Positions 35,863-48,701 of a DNA stretch of 64,000 bases are shown here, in pieces. This DNA is from Combretum micranthum. Taxonomy: Eukaryota > Streptophyta > Magnoliopsida > Myrtales > Combretaceae. The stretch spans positions 806,001-870,000 of the forward strand of contig JAMXBD010000388.1 in NCBI GenBank assembly GCA_024138025.1, written 5' to 3'. Every line of letters begins with the position of its first letter. Position 1 is the first letter of the stretch. The position numbers and the translations under genes were made by a program. The notes beneath the pieces were generated by a model. The model did no database searches. It was not told the DNA's origin and saw nothing but the letters and a program-made list of their open reading frames with translations.

Positions 35863-38800
35863 GCATACCATATGTCTGAAAAGATTTAGAGCAACTTTAC
35901 TATAAATACTCTGAAAAGATTTATAAATAATAAATTTATATTTTTAAATTTTATATAACTAATTATATAAAATAAATAAAGTTCTGCATACCATATGTCT
36001 CGGATTTATCCCATGTATATCACATAGGCTCCTGACATCTATCGTTCAGTATCAAGCTTTCAAGAGAAGCTAATCGCAATAGCTGTTGGAAAAGACAACA
36101 AAGCTGTGGTCCTACTTTACTGTAATGCCTTTACAGCTGGCATGTTAAATCACGAAAATCTGTGGCCCCCCAGTGTTTCGTTTTGTCCTTCAATTTCAGT
36201 TTACGTTCATTTCAATTTTTCCTTTCATTTTTTATTTTATAATATTTTTTTTAATATTTAGGACCAATTCAAAATAGTACATAAACTTTTATTAAATAAT
36301 TTAATAAAATATAGTTTGATTTTAAATAATTTAATAATTAAAATAAATTTTTAGATATATTTTTTATACGATGTTTGGTTTTAAATAATTTACTATCTAA
36401 AATAAGTTTTCATATGCATTTTTCTTACCTGATTAAATTTGCTTTAAGTAAAAAAAAAAAGTATATACGAAAACTTATTTCATATACTAAATTGTTTAAA
36501 ACTAAACTTTAGTTAGTTAAACTTTATGAAAGTTTACGTATTAAATCGTTTAAAATAAAATTTTCGATAACTGATTAAACTTTTTGTAAAATTTTAGATA
36601 TTATTTTTAATATCAACCGATTATGTTATGCTACAAAGACCAGTATATAACATAATATAAATAATGTATGTCGTATATAATATACTAGCTTATATGTTAT
36701 ACATTAATATACACATAATCAATTCTCCATAGTTTTCGTAAAATTAAATGTATATTAACGGAATAGAATTAACATGGGAGTTAGACTAATACTGGCCAAA
36801 GCCATAATATTTACAGTGCATCGAATTACCCTGCAATGCAGAATTAATTTGAAAGGAACTACTGTATTTACTTGACTAAAAAAAAAAAAGAATTGATTAT
36901 TTAAAACAAACCGCTAGTGCTTATCAAATCTGTAATTAATTTAGTGATGTTATTCTTGTTTATATACTTACACTATGTAATAACGCTTTAAAATCTTATA
37001 TAGTTTTATATCTTGAAATCAAAGTTCCTCCTTATGAGGTTGACTCTATTATAAAATTATGATGAAATAAGGCTAAAAAGAAATAATAATTTTTTAATTT
37101 TATGATTAATGGTATTTTTTGGAAAGAGATATTTCTATAAGGATTGGTAATTCTTTTAATAAAAGAAAAGTATAGGGATTTCGTATCTATTCCATGTTAC
37201 ATGAAATAAACATTTCTCATGATAGAATTTTATACAAAACAAAACAAGAAAATAACTATTCTGTAATGACTAAGCTAGTACAAATTCTGCTCTCGTCAAC
37301 CAAACATAACATTATCGTGTTAGACTTATAATGTCAAAGTAATTTCTAATTTTTGATTATAAGCTTATTAGTATTCTTATCTTAGGTAAAAGCCTTCAAA
37401 TTTCTTAAAACTTTTAATTGGTTTTTTCAGTATATGCAAACATAAGCTATTAGCTAAGTACTATCTTTATGAGTAGATAATTGTAGAGTTATTAGTGCTT
37501 ACTTTAAATAATTGCCTATAGCAAATGCGTTATTTAACTAATTCTAAAACGATCCTTCAATAAAATCGTTATTAATTTACTCCAATAAATCTAGATATAT
37601 TGTGAAAAAAAAATAATAATAACAATTTATATAGTGTTGAAGGGCATATAACTAACTATATGAGATTGAAAGAGTGTTGCGTTCCAATTCCATCTATTGC
37701 CTTAATAATACGGATAACCACATGTACAGCTTATAATCATCATAGTTGATTTACTTGGAAGCTATTAGTATTTCTCTTTATATTGCAATTCATTTTGACT
37801 TATAATAGGATTTGTTAGGTATGATAAATAATTCATATCCCCTCCCTTCTTGTTTGAAGTGTGTCCTTATCAGTTAAATGCACTCATTTAGATAAGTGAT
37901 TAATACATAATTATACAAACATGTCCTATAATAATATTCTATACTACCAAAAGTGTATGTATCATTAGTGGAAATACGCTTGAGATAGAAATGTAGGTTG
38001 CAAATGTTCTTTTAGCTGTCTTTGAAAAGGGTAGATATCACATTTGATACTTAGATTTTATTCATTTTTTAATTAAATTATTTGAAGTTTAGAAGCATCA
38101 ATCATAGCTTATAAGCTTTTTAAAATCTTATTAGAATACTAGTGTTCAAGCCCCTTGTGGTCTTGGAGACAAAGTTTAGATAGTTTATTATAAAAATGAA
38201 AAAATTTAAAGTACTTGATTAACATTTTTAAACTTTCACAAAAATAGGTACTCCATCTAAAAAAATTGCAAAAACAAACCAATTGAGGTAGCAAATATGA
38301 CATCTATCCCTTAAAATTTTTTATAACTCTTGCTCTAATCCATTATAAATTATCTTCTAAGTTTGAAAATCGTAGCCTTTACTATAATATAAATACATAA
38401 ATTCTTATTGTTCATCCTAAATCTTTGCCAGTAGAGGATAAAGAATGAGATAACATAAGATTGCCTTCATTTCTCTTAGGAGACCTACAAATAAGGATAG
38501 ACTTCGGTGGGTTGAGGTGATACTGGATGTAGCTACTCCTTAAAATAGTAAGGAGTTTGAGAGAGCAAAATAACAACACGAGTGCAAAGAGAGCTCGGAT
38601 GGGTCATATGAAAGCTCTCTAAGGGTTATTTATAAAGGAGAGTAGGAGCAGTTATTGAGAGTGATTGTTTTTAGCCTTTACGGTTATTGTGAGTGGTTAT
38701 CTTCCGTCCTTGAGAATTTACATGGTTATAACTCCCCATTAAAAAACGTTTCGAAATCTTCAGGGGTGTGCTAGAAACAGCAAGCAGATTGGCTCTACAA

Positions 38801-39059
38801 AGTTGTAAAAAGTCAATTTGTTGAATCAAGTCGAAAGTATGTATGAATATTGTTTTATTTCCTAAAATTTTTCTAAGGCTTTCTAGAGATCATACATGAG
38901 CTCTACTCCCATGGTCTAAGGAAGGAAGTTAAAATGGCTCTAAGAAGCCCATTCCCAAAACTATCTATCAACATTTATAATATATTGTTATTTTACCATA
39001 AGATACAATCGCTAATAATATTTCAACGCACCAAAATTATAGAGTTAACTTATTAGATG
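35863..39059. other. AT-rich intergenic region
   Basis: 35990-36250 resembles the CNL upstream flank (TAGCTGTTGGAAAAGACAA also at 19708, and GGCATGTTAAATCACGAAAATCTGTGG related to 39370). The remainder, 36250-39059, is AT-rich without recognisable genes, RNA genes or clear element ends. Confidence 0.45.
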
Positions 39060-39650
39060 AAAATAATGTTATAATATATTTTTTTTCAAGAGAAGGATAT
39101 AAGAAGGATAATAAAGGACACAATCAATGAAAGAAATTGTTATAGTGGGCAACCATTAAGGATAAGGATGTAAAAAGGAGCCAGAGCGTTTTTTGTATAC
39201 TAAAAAATAAATGAATTGTCAATAGTCATGTAGCTTAGTGGTATTAGCTCTGGTCTCTTAAGTGACAAACCTAAGGTTCAAATCCTTCTCCCAATTGTAA
39301 TCACCTAAAAAAATTAATTAATCAATTAATTCCTATGGAGATTGCTTTATACTCTTCTTTTACTTTGTACGTGGCATGTAATATCATGAAAGTCTGAGGG
39401 TCCATAATGTTTTATGCTTTTATCTTTTTGTCCTTTCTAATTACTTTATTAAAAGTTTCTTTAGCTTTTGTCAAATGCCTATAAGAATTCTATGCGTATC
39501 AAATAGTTATATATTTTCAAGCATGGCATTAAAGTCCACTTGAGCATAGATCACTGTCTTTCGCATAGATTTTATTATGGCTAATTAAAAGCTGCCATTT
39601 GCATGTTTTTGGGTTCGGTTATTTTCCTTTATATACACTCACTTGTACAT
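39060..39650. repeat. Orphan copy of the CNL upstream flank
   Basis: 39070-39200 (GGATATAAGAAGGATAATAAAGG and following) and 39340-39640 match 33540-33900 and 44800-45390 in the same order, but no coiled-coil or NB-ARC sequence follows on the gene side. A tRNA-like relic lies inside. Confidence 0.55.
39225..39298 (+). tRNA. tRNA-like relic, possibly a tRNA-Lys-derived SINE head
   Basis: An A-box match TAGCTTAGTGG (39231-39241) and a perfect B-box GGTTCAAATCC (39275-39285) are 33 bp apart, normal for a tRNA. The anticodon-loop position reads CTCTTAA, as in tRNA-Lys(CTT). The anticodon and acceptor stems do not pair well, and no CCA or tidy acceptor end is seen, so I take it as a pseudo-tRNA or SINE head, not a working tRNA. 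Confidence 0.4.
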
Positions 39651-40096
39651 TCATAAAAATTACACAAAGAATATTTGTAGTTGTACTGCAGCGTCTCCTA
39701 GAGAGCCTACAGTGTGCATAATATTTGTAGCTGCAGAACCGAGCCACAGATCTTTTTATTGCATTTACTATATAAAATCTTTGAAGTAGCTAAACGTCCA
39801 ATCGGTTTTGCTCTGTATTTGTCAATCCAATAATCTTCAAAAATTTAATTATATATTATTCAATAAGACATTTCTCATAAAAACATATCTCATAGATCAA
39901 GTTTATGTCAGTTCATCACAATAAGTTATCACAAAATTATAAGTTATTATCAAAGATATTATAGGATGTTCCAAAAACTATACAATGTACAAGAGTACAA
40001 GTTATCAAATGAATATAAGATATTAAAAATTAGCTTCTTGCATCCTAACTAGTTAGGAAAATATAAGCCATTTAATAATTTATGAGATCAGTCGCC

Positions 40097-40643
40097 GATG
40101 CAATGTGAAAGCATTCAAAACATAAATCAATCACCCTGGATGATTTCAAGAAATCAAAGATTGCAAAAAAATTGCAACTTTATTGAGAAATCTCTCAAAT
40201 TAGAGTTTCAATGTGTGTAAAATGTTCTAAAAAAAAACATAAGATAAGGTTTTGGTCAAAATAAAGGCTGGACAAAAGATAGCAGCGCTGAAACATCATC
40301 ATTGAGCAGCTTAATATTCACAAGTGCATAACCTTGTACACCAGTTCAAAGGCCAACAGTGTAGGAGTGTATGCCGATGGCTTTCATGCCAGCGTAACCT
40401 ATCACAAAAAGCTCCATGCCCAACTTCACGCCCGTAGTTAGCACCATGGTACAAACTGAGTGTCTTTCTTCATCCTACGCTGACTCAAAAGCCAGCGGCC
40501 TTCATGTCAACGTTGGGGGCGTTGGATGCAAAAGCTGGCGGCATATAGCCAGCTTTCCTTGCTTCTTTGTTCGACCTTTTTGTGAAGCATCCCACTTGTC
40601 CAAATACTTTATGGCGTAGTCTTCAGCTATATTAGTCTCTCCT
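40097..40643 (-). repeat. Gypsy-A 3' LTR
   Basis: About 547 bp, matched by 43437-44040 (for example ATGATTTCAAGAAATCAAA, GTTAGCACCATGGTACAAACT). The two copies are visibly diverged, and this one is shorter. Confidence 0.8.
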
Positions 40644-40689
40644 ACCAGTAAAGAACTTGACCCCGAGTTCTCTTCAGGATATAAAGGAA

Positions 40690-43401
40690 TATCATCTGGA
40701 TGAAAACATATACAAATCTACAACATTAAAAGTCCTTGAAATGGCCATACTCCCAAGAAGCTCCTCAATTTAGTCAAAGTTCTAGGAATAGGCTATTTCC
40801 TAATAGCTCTCACCTTTTCATCATTAACCATTATTCCCTCACTGCTAACAACAAAGCTCATAAATAACAGCTTTTTCACCATGAAAATGCACTTCTTCAC
40901 ATTAACATACAATTTATTTTCAAGCAAAACAACCAAAACACTTCTAAGATGCTCAATATGTTCATCCTCAGTTCTACTGTAAATCAGGATATCATCAAAA
41001 TAAACTACGACAAATCGCCTAATAAAAGGTTTTAATACCTAGTTCATAATCCACATGAATGTACTAGGTGCATTGTTGAGGCAAATGGCATCACTAACCA
41101 CTCAGAGAGCCTCTCCTTTGTCTTGAAGGTTGTTTCCATTCATCTCTAAGCCTAATCCTGATCTGTTGGTAGCCACTTCGCAGATCCACCTTGGAAAAGA
41201 TAACTGGCCCACTCAGTCTATTCATCATATCCTCTAGGCGAGGGATTGGAAATTTGTATCCACCAACTGGCGTCCTTCTTAGGTGTCAGTAATGCAGGTA
41301 CATCACATGGACTTAAACTATCTCTAATATCTCTACATCAGCTCCTACACCTTCTTTGTAAGACCTCTATCTCCTTTGGACTCATTCTGTAACATGACAG
41401 ATTAAGTAAGCTCACTCCATGCACCAAATCAATCTGATGCCGAATATCTCTTAGAGGTGGTAACCCCTTTGGTAAGTCTTCTGGCAACTTTTCTTTGAAC
41501 TCCTCCAGTACTTCCTTCACACTATCAGGCATCACATTATAACTTTCCTCCTCCACCTTCATTACATTCTTCACAATCAAAGAGTGTGCCACCCTAGACT
41601 CCTTAATAGTCTCTTCTATCTCCTTTCCTAAATGAGTAATGGTCGAGAAGGATCGCTTCTCAACCTTATTATCTTTAGAATGGTTGGTCCTCTTAAGAGG
41701 TAGCAAAGTATATTTCGCACCTCCCTTTTCTAACCTATACAAGTTCTCCTTTCCAACATGTTATGGATTCAAATCATACTGCTAGGGTCGCCTAAATAAC
41801 ATATGATAGGCATCCATGTCTACAATGTCATAGTACTTCATCCTGATATTTACTAATGGAAAATGGAACTCGTCATCTTTCTTTCGCTTCTATTCTCTCT
41901 GCAGATTTAATCCATCCTATAGCATAAGGTTAGGATGTTTCTCAACTAGAAGTTGCAACTGGTTGACAATCGCTTTACCAATTATAATCTCACAACTTCT
42001 ACTGTCCATGATCAGATCAAACACTCTTCCACCCACCTAGTGCGAAATAATTGATGCTACTGAGTGTCTTCCCCCTGTTTTGGTGCTAGCATAAGCCTCC
42101 TAATAAGACATGCATGTTTAACCCCTTTATCATCTTCATCATCATAATACTATTCATCTCCATTAGGCTCACAGATCTCTCCCTCTTCATCTCGCTCTAT
42201 TATATTCACAATCTTCCGATTTTGGCATTCGTTTGATTGGTGACTTGGTTGATTGCATCTATAACACTTGCCTAAGATAGATCTCGTATAGGGATTATGT
42301 TGCTTTTGAGTGTCTTTAGCCTTAGCTAGTTTCTTGCTAGTGGCTTTATCTCATCTCTCATTATATCCCCCTTGTTTCTCCTTAACAACCCTATTTTTAT
42401 CAGTGGTGTTTATGCTGCTACTTCCCCTATTAACTCCAAATCTTCTATTTCCTCCTTCAAATCGAGAACTCTTCTCTTGTAACATCATTTCGGCCCTAAG
42501 AGCCATATTCTTTGGTTCATTTAAATTTCTCAACACATTCACTCCAATCTTGTCTCGAATTTGCAATTTTAAGCCATCAATATACCTCGCAACTTGATGT
42601 CCTTCACTTTCTTGAAGATCATTTTGTTCAGCCAATCACATGAATTCGGCTGTCTAATCATGAACGGCTCGTTGCTGTTGGTGACAATGTTGATATTGTT
42701 AAAAAAGAATCTGTTCGTAGTCAGGTGGCAAAAAGTCTCTCTGCAGTAGTTGCTTCATACAAAATCGTGTCTACATTGGCTATCTTCCTTCTCGCTGCCT
42801 TCTATTTTGCAGCCTCTTCCACCAGGCAAAAGCTTCACCTTTTAATTTGCACACCACTAGCCTCACACGACACTCCTTTGGTATCTCCATGCAATCGAAG
42901 AACCAATTTACATCCGCTAAACAATTTGAAAATTCTTCTATATTTAAATTACCATTGAAATGAAGGATGTAAACCTTCAATCGCAAAATCTCCATCGTCA
43001 CCCTGATCATAGCCATAATAATTTCTAAGAAATATTCCACTTCCATCACCACCTCTCCTCCGTGGCTATCTCTCATCATAAAGAATTTCTTCCTCTTATG
43101 TAGATTATCCATCAGAATTTTATGCCCCTCTATGTGTAGTGACAAGTTTATTGATTGGGTTGCTAAAAGCTTCTTTTGCCTTAGGTCGTCCTCCTCTAAT
43201 ATTCCTATCCCTATGGGTATCTACGACTATTGCATCGAATTGCTCAATCAAATCCTCTACAAACCTCTCTACTCGTTGGATTATTTGATCCATGGCGTCG
43301 ATTACCGTCCTAAGAACCATTTGCTTAGTCCCATGGATTTCCACACCTTGAACACCGTCAAAATTATGACTGCTATCAACAGTTACGTTGCTAGATGCCA
43401 T
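40690..43401 (-). pseudogene. Gypsy-A gag, protease and partial reverse transcriptase
   Basis: The start is MASSNVTVDSSHN at 43401. The gag capsid (42780-43145) carries HFNGNLNIEEFSNCLADV and GEAFAWWKRLQ, and continues at 42351-42635 with EGHQVARYIDGLKLQI. The zinc knuckle CYRCNQPSHQSNEC lies near 42220-42265. The protease is near 41920-42020 with MDSRSCE, where the catalytic DSG has become DSR. The RT N-terminus (41338-41742) has DLPKGLPPLRDIRHQIDL and YRMSPKE. The catalytic [11 protein letters not shown] motif is still readable near 40975-41008. Separated by frameshifts and stops throughout; the integrase is absent. Confidence 0.88.
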
Positions 43402-43419
43402 CTTCGCAGGAACTCACTG

Positions 43420-43436
43420 TGTTCCGATACTACCCT
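43420..43436 (-). promoter_or_regulatory. Gypsy-A degenerate primer binding site
   Basis: The minus strand reads TAGTATCGGAAC just inside the 5' LTR, resembling TGGTATCAGAGC (tRNA-iMet) with three changes. Confidence 0.5.
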
Positions 43437-44040
43437 GACGCAGCGTAGAAGCGTTCATAACAGAAATCAATCATTCTAGATGATTTCAAGAAATCAAATA
43501 TTGCAAAAAAAAGGCTACAACTTTACTGAGAAATCTCTCAAATTAAGGTTTCAATGTGTGTAAAACGTTCTGAAAAAACACAATATAGATTTTGGACTAT
43601 ATATATCAATACATAAAAGCCCTATAAAATAAAATAAGAAAATAAAGTGTCAAAATAAAGGCATGACAAAGCTAGCGACCCTGGAATGTCATCATTGAGT
43701 GGCCTAAAATCCACAAGTGCAGAGAGCCAGCAGCTTTTCCAGGTACGTTGGTAGTGTAGGAGTGTACGCCGGTGACTTTTATGCTCGTGTAGCCTATCAT
43801 AGAAAGCTCCACGCCCAACTTTACGCCCGTAGTTAGCACCATGGTACAAACTGGGTACCTTTCATCATCTTACACTGCCTTAAAGGCTTGCAGCCTTCAT
43901 GTCAATGCGGACGGTGTTGGATGCGAAAGCTGGCGGTGTATAGCCAACTTTCCTTGCTTCTTTGTTCGGCTTTTTTTTTTTTAAGCATCCCACTTGTCCA
44001 AGTACTTGATGGCATAGTCTTCAACTACACTAGTCCCACA
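43437..44040 (-). repeat. Gypsy-A 5' LTR
   Basis: 604 bp, minus-strand start TGTGGGACTAG and end near CGCTGCGTCA. It contains a poly-T stretch near 43970 not shared with the 3' LTR. Confidence 0.8.
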
Positions 44041-46380
44041 TTATAATGGATAAGACCATAGGCATAGAATTCTTGAACATAAAACAGTTGATATATATAT
44101 ATATATAATATTATCTTGCAAAGTAGGATATTATATTCATTATAGAAGCAATGATCTATTGAGAAACCGTCTTTAAGTCTTAACAAAACTAATTTAATGA
44201 ATACTTTAGTGAAAATGTGAGCAAAACATTTGGTTGGAACAAAAGCCATTTTGCCAAGTAATATGCAACTTAATTAAGTCGTGTGTTATGTTCAAAGTGC
44301 AATTTTAGTAAAAACGCCGCCTTAATAGTAGAAGCTAAGCTTATTTCTATAAAAAAGCACAAAAGTCAAAATGATGGTAAGAATGATCGCGGTTCCACCA
44401 AAGCATAAAGGCCCAGGTTAAAGGATGAAAGCACTCAAAATTTGTTTTCTAAACAAAAATACAATGTAAAACAAAATGGTTGGTTTAAATAAAAATGCAT
44501 TCTCACTAATAGAATTGATCTTGAGTTCTAAACCAAGGGAAAAAAAATCGTACTTTTGCAAAACTATTTTTAATTTAAATTTTTCAATTTTTTTTTATTT
44601 TTCAAATTTGATTGGTATTTTCACCTAATTTCCCATTATCTATATATAACAGATAATATAGTACGATATATGAAATGTATATTATATACGACATGCTATA
44701 CATTATAATATACATGTCATGTGTATTTTAATTTAGATACATTGAATTTTTGGTAAATATCTATTACATATAATTCTTTACAAATTATTGTGCAGGTAAT
44801 CATAGAAGATAATAAGGATGTGAGAAAGAGAAAGGAGGGTATAGTAACATGTCTAATCTATGGACAATTATTAACGCAGGCTTATGGTCATGCTTTATTT
44901 ATCTCTTTTCTTTACAGCTGGTCTTAAAAATCATCATGAAAGCCTAATGTCCATGGGTCTACAATGTTTATATATATATATATATATATATATTATCTTT
45001 TGTCCTCTTATTCAATTGTCTTTTTTTAGATACTTTTTGTTAAGTGCTTCTATAGGACAGTTCATAGATCATAATGTACGCGTAATTGAAGAAATTTAGG
45101 AAACAATAATATATTACAATAAGGAACAAGATATATCTCTTTTCTCTACATAAAATCATCTTTAGCTAGTTGAAAAATTTAAAGCTTTTTTGAAGTTACT
45201 TTAGGTAATTTTTTAGCCAACTATGATATTATTACAACTATTAAGAGGAAAGAGAATTGAACCTAATGCACCCCATTATGAGATTAATACTCATGTATAT
45301 CACTAGGCCTCAATAGCTTGGGTAACCTTGACTAATTAAAAATTGCCATTTACATGTCCTCTTATTTGGTTATCTTTTTAATCTAAATGTAAGAATAAAA
45401 TTAAAGAAAGCACAATTTAGTAATTTTTTCCCCATATATGATCTGTAATTTATAATTTGATAGTTTGACTTATTTAATTATAGATATAAAAGATTAAAGA
45501 AACTTCTGTAGTCTTATAAACCATTTAGTCAATCTCTAATGATTAAGATGAATATAGTAATTAATATATTAAATATTTTAGTTTGTGATCATAGCTGGGT
45601 ATGATTTGAGCTATTAAATAGTTATAAACTAGTCTTATAAAAAAGAATCAAACCATAGAATTTTTCAAAGAGTGAATAAGATAGATATAAGATACCCTTA
45701 TTCTTTTAGCCCTCATTCCTCAGCAAGTTATGATGAACCAAAACTAAACCATAGCTTGTAAAATAGAAAGGAAAAAGAACTCTACCCTCCTCAAGTAGAG
45801 TCAAAAGGTTCCTTCTCTTTGACCCTCATTTTTTAATTGTATATTGATTAAGATCATTTCTTATGCATAAAATCTTAATAAGACTAGAAATTACAAGAAA
45901 CAAGAGGTTGAAGTTATTACAGAGTACTAAAGAACAATGGTAATCTTGAAAATAGGTTAGACAATTACCACTTTAGTAATATTAAACCTTTATCAATTGT
46001 TATTGCTTGGATTAAAAGCAATCAAAGGTTCGTTTTTTTTTTGTGGTGACTAATATTATTGTTATTTGTGAGGGGAAGGGGTGGGGTTTTTTTGGTGTTT
46101 GTTTTTGTTTTTTTGTGGTGTTAATTTGTTTATTGTTAGTGAATAACAAACCTTAATATTTTGATTTTATAAGGAATTGAATATCTATATCCATTGGAGA
46201 TTGATGCCACCACCAATCCACTTTAATTGCTAGTCGAATGGATCAATTCATTGTGAATCACTTATGAAGTAGGCTAGATCTTTACGCTTGACCCATGTCC
46301 AATCATGAGTTAGTAGTTTATTTGGGCCAACCAATCAATCCACGACATTTAAAAACTTTTGTGTTAATTGAATCTAACTA
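44041..46380. other. AT-rich region with another orphan CNL upstream flank
   Basis: 44800-45400 matches 39060-39650 and 33570-33900 (GGATGTGAGAAAGAG, ATCATGAAAGCCTAATG with GGTC following, TGACTAATTAAAAATTGCCATTT). A TA microsatellite lies at 44968-44994. I see no gene, and I could not find a 5' LTR for Copia-2 here. Confidence 0.5.
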
Positions 46381-46641
46381 ATCGAAAGGAGTCTTAGGCT
46401 GCTAAAGGGAAGGAGATTACAAGCAAGGCAAATTTGGTGGAACATAAGCGTCAAAAGCCATATGAAGATACAAAAAGAAACTTGATTGCAAAACTAAGGT
46501 TAATAATCTCATTCTCAAGAAGAGAGGAAATTGCTTGGTATGTGGCAAACTTAGCCATCATACAGGTCAATGTAGAAAGAGATGGGAAGAAATGACAATT
46601 GTGCTAAACCAAAAGCAAATTTGGTTCAAGTAGATGATATC
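46381..46641 (+). pseudogene. Copia-2 gag end with zinc knuckle
   Basis: Translation with shifts gives a Lys-rich gag tail and then CLVCGKLSHHTGQC (46532-46573), a complete C-x2-C-x4-H-x4-C zinc knuckle. It is cut at 46641 by the mini-Gypsy element and resumes at 49512. Confidence 0.75.
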
Positions 46642-46646
46642 ATTGT

Positions 46647-47451
46647 TGACATAAATCCAAGGGGTCAAAAATTCTTTCCTTTAAGATTTAAAGTTCTTCA
46701 ATATTTGTAGGGTTTTCCACAAATAAAAATAAGAAAATGCAAAGACATGGATGAAATCGTAATTCGATATAACACAAATCACAAAATCAAACTAGATCGT
46801 AATGAGAATATTAATCCGATAGATACCACGAATTACAAATCCAATCATAGCATTAAGAGAATCAATGATATAATCAATGAACATAAATAAAGGAATGAAA
46901 ACTCTCAATATTTATAAACCATTGCAATAGATGCAATACAAGTTCTTATCATAAGAACTCTCAAAACTCTCATAAAGGAGGAGATTTTTATAAGGGAAAT
47001 ATCATAAAATATCTGTCTTTTAAAACAAAGCAAAAGATACTTATATAATAAAAATAAAGGAAGACAAAATGACACAAAATAAAGACCACAATTTCATCAC
47101 TAGAAAACCGGCGGCCTATAGTTAAACACTAGAGGCCTAAATCATGTAAGCGGGTGATGTATGGAATAGCTTTGTAAGAACTAATTCTGTGCATGTTGAA
47201 TACCGTCTGTAGGCCGACGATGCATCTGGGGTACACTGACGGCATAGGGAATCAAAGCTGGCGGCTTTAGGCTGGCGTATAAGCTCCTATAGCTTTGGAT
47301 AGCTTCTGCTCTTTCGTGTTGAAACCACTTGATCCGCATCATCTTCCATTTAAGCCTTGGTACTCCATTTTTAATCGAGTTTGCCCAAATTCATTCAATG
47401 CTTGATCCTTCTGTAAAGTCGAATTAGATTGTACTTGATGCATTCGCATCA
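46647..47451 (-). repeat. Mini-Gypsy 3' LTR
   Basis: About 805 bp, matching 48702-49511 over its whole length (for example TAGGGTTTTCCACAAATAAAA and TTCATTCAATG). Confidence 0.92.
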
Positions 47452-47466
47452 TTCTCCCCTTCTTGG
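47452..47466 (-). promoter_or_regulatory. Mini-Gypsy polypurine tract
   Basis: The minus strand reads CCAAGAAGGGGAGAA directly before the 3' LTR start TGATGCG. Intact. Confidence 0.85.
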
Positions 47467-47479
47467 AAAAGATTCAACC

Positions 47480-48338
47480 TCAAATATGTTGTACTTCTGA
47501 GAACTTTTTAAGTGATTTCTTTTTTGTCTTGGAAGACTTGCAAGGAAACAAAACACAAGATCCTTTGACCTTTAGCTTGAGCATGTTCAAACCTCCTCCG
47601 CTATACTTTATCTAAGGTCATTGGAAGCAATAGGAAAGCTTTTCCATCTTTATGGATCTTGTAGTTACTCTGATATCCATCATAAATAACTCGCTTGTCA
47701 TATTGCCATGGTTTACCTAACAGCACTTGCACAGAATCCATAGGAGCTACATCACATGTTATAGTATCAGTATAATCTCCTATAGCAATGGAAACCTATG
47801 CATGTTTATGAATGTATAGAACATCTGGAGAATTTAACCATCGAAGGTTGTATGGCTTCGGATGTGGAATCACCTGAAACTACATCCACTTCACAAAATC
47901 TTGTGAAATCACATTAGCATAACTACCTCCATCAATGACTAATTTACAAACTTTCTCCTGAACCATACATCTAGCTTGAAATAAATTCTCTTTGTGTCAT
48001 GATCCTTCTTGAACCTACAATTTAGAAGGTATAGTAGTAACAACAGCCTTTTTTTCCTCATCTTGTACCACAGGAATTTCAATAACCTTCTCCTCTACCA
48101 TCTCTCCAATGGTATCATCTACCTTCACCTCTTCAACAACAATAATCTCTGTTTCTACTTTCTTAGGTGAACTTTCATCAATAATCTCATCAGCCTTTTC
48201 AATATTTTCAATCTTCTTGTCATTAAAAGATGTAATTTTTGGCTTAACCCTAACAACCTTCACTGTTGGCTTCTCTAAATTCTTTAATGCCTTTTCAAAA
48301 TTAAACTTCTCTAGCCAATCATCTATAGTTTTCATCAC
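47480..48338 (-). pseudogene. Mini-Gypsy protease-like region and charged segment
   Basis: 48015-48338 is an open 107-residue segment rich in Lys and Glu (MMKTIDDWLEKFNFEKALKN start) that I do not recognise. It leads into a retropepsin-like protease on the same strand: QRENLFQARCMVQ (about 47960-48000), active-site IDGGSYANV (about 47925), IPHPKPYNL (about 47865) and LLGKPWQYDKRVIYDG (about 47700). The DGGS active site and the closing GxPWQYD motif are typical of plant Gypsy proteases. At least two stops interrupt it. Confidence 0.8.
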
Positions 48339-48686
48339 CTAATTTAGATCTTATTTCATAGCTCGTATCTCATGTTATCTATGAGATTCATAAAAAAAAA
48401 ATTGTCCTATTATTGCTTTCAACATGCCTTGATTTATCTTTATATCTTGAATCACAATTATAAAAATTCCATGCATAATTCATAACTTCCTTTATCATAA
48501 GGGTTTCTCAAATAACCATAGTGTCTCAGCATGATTCATCAGAATATTAACTAACTTTAAAAACACTACACCCACAGTTTACCACCAACAACACAAATCT
48601 TTCATAACCAAATTTAACCCAAAATCCAAAAAATGTAGATCAAGATGATACAACGACTTAGTGATTTGAAACATGTTGAACCAAGA

Positions 48687-48698
48687 GCTCTGATACCA
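48687..48698 (-). promoter_or_regulatory. Mini-Gypsy primer binding site (tRNA-iMet)
   Basis: The minus strand reads TGGTATCAGAGC exactly, three bases inside the 5' LTR end. Confidence 0.92.
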
Positions 48699-48701
48699 AA
48701 C

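Larger units (their letters stand above)
40097..44040 (-). mobile_element. Gypsy-A: internally deleted Ty3/gypsy retrotransposon
   Basis: Direct repeats 40097-40643 and 43437-44040 enclose a minus-strand internal region with gag, a zinc knuckle, a protease and the first part of reverse transcriptase. The order protease then RT and the RT family are Gypsy. RNase H and integrase are missing: only about 40 bases separate the RT end from the 3' LTR. The 5' LTR (minus orientation) begins TGTGGGAC at 44040. No clear 5-bp target duplication was found. Confidence 0.85.

Noticed and set aside
39225..39298. Functional tRNA-Lys
   Set aside because: Anticodon and acceptor stems do not pair; kept only as a relic.
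40416..40619. 67-codon plus ORF
   Set aside because: Inside the Gypsy-A LTR; chance ORF.
48109..48342. 77-codon plus ORF
   Set aside because: Antisense of the Lys/Glu-rich mini-Gypsy segment.
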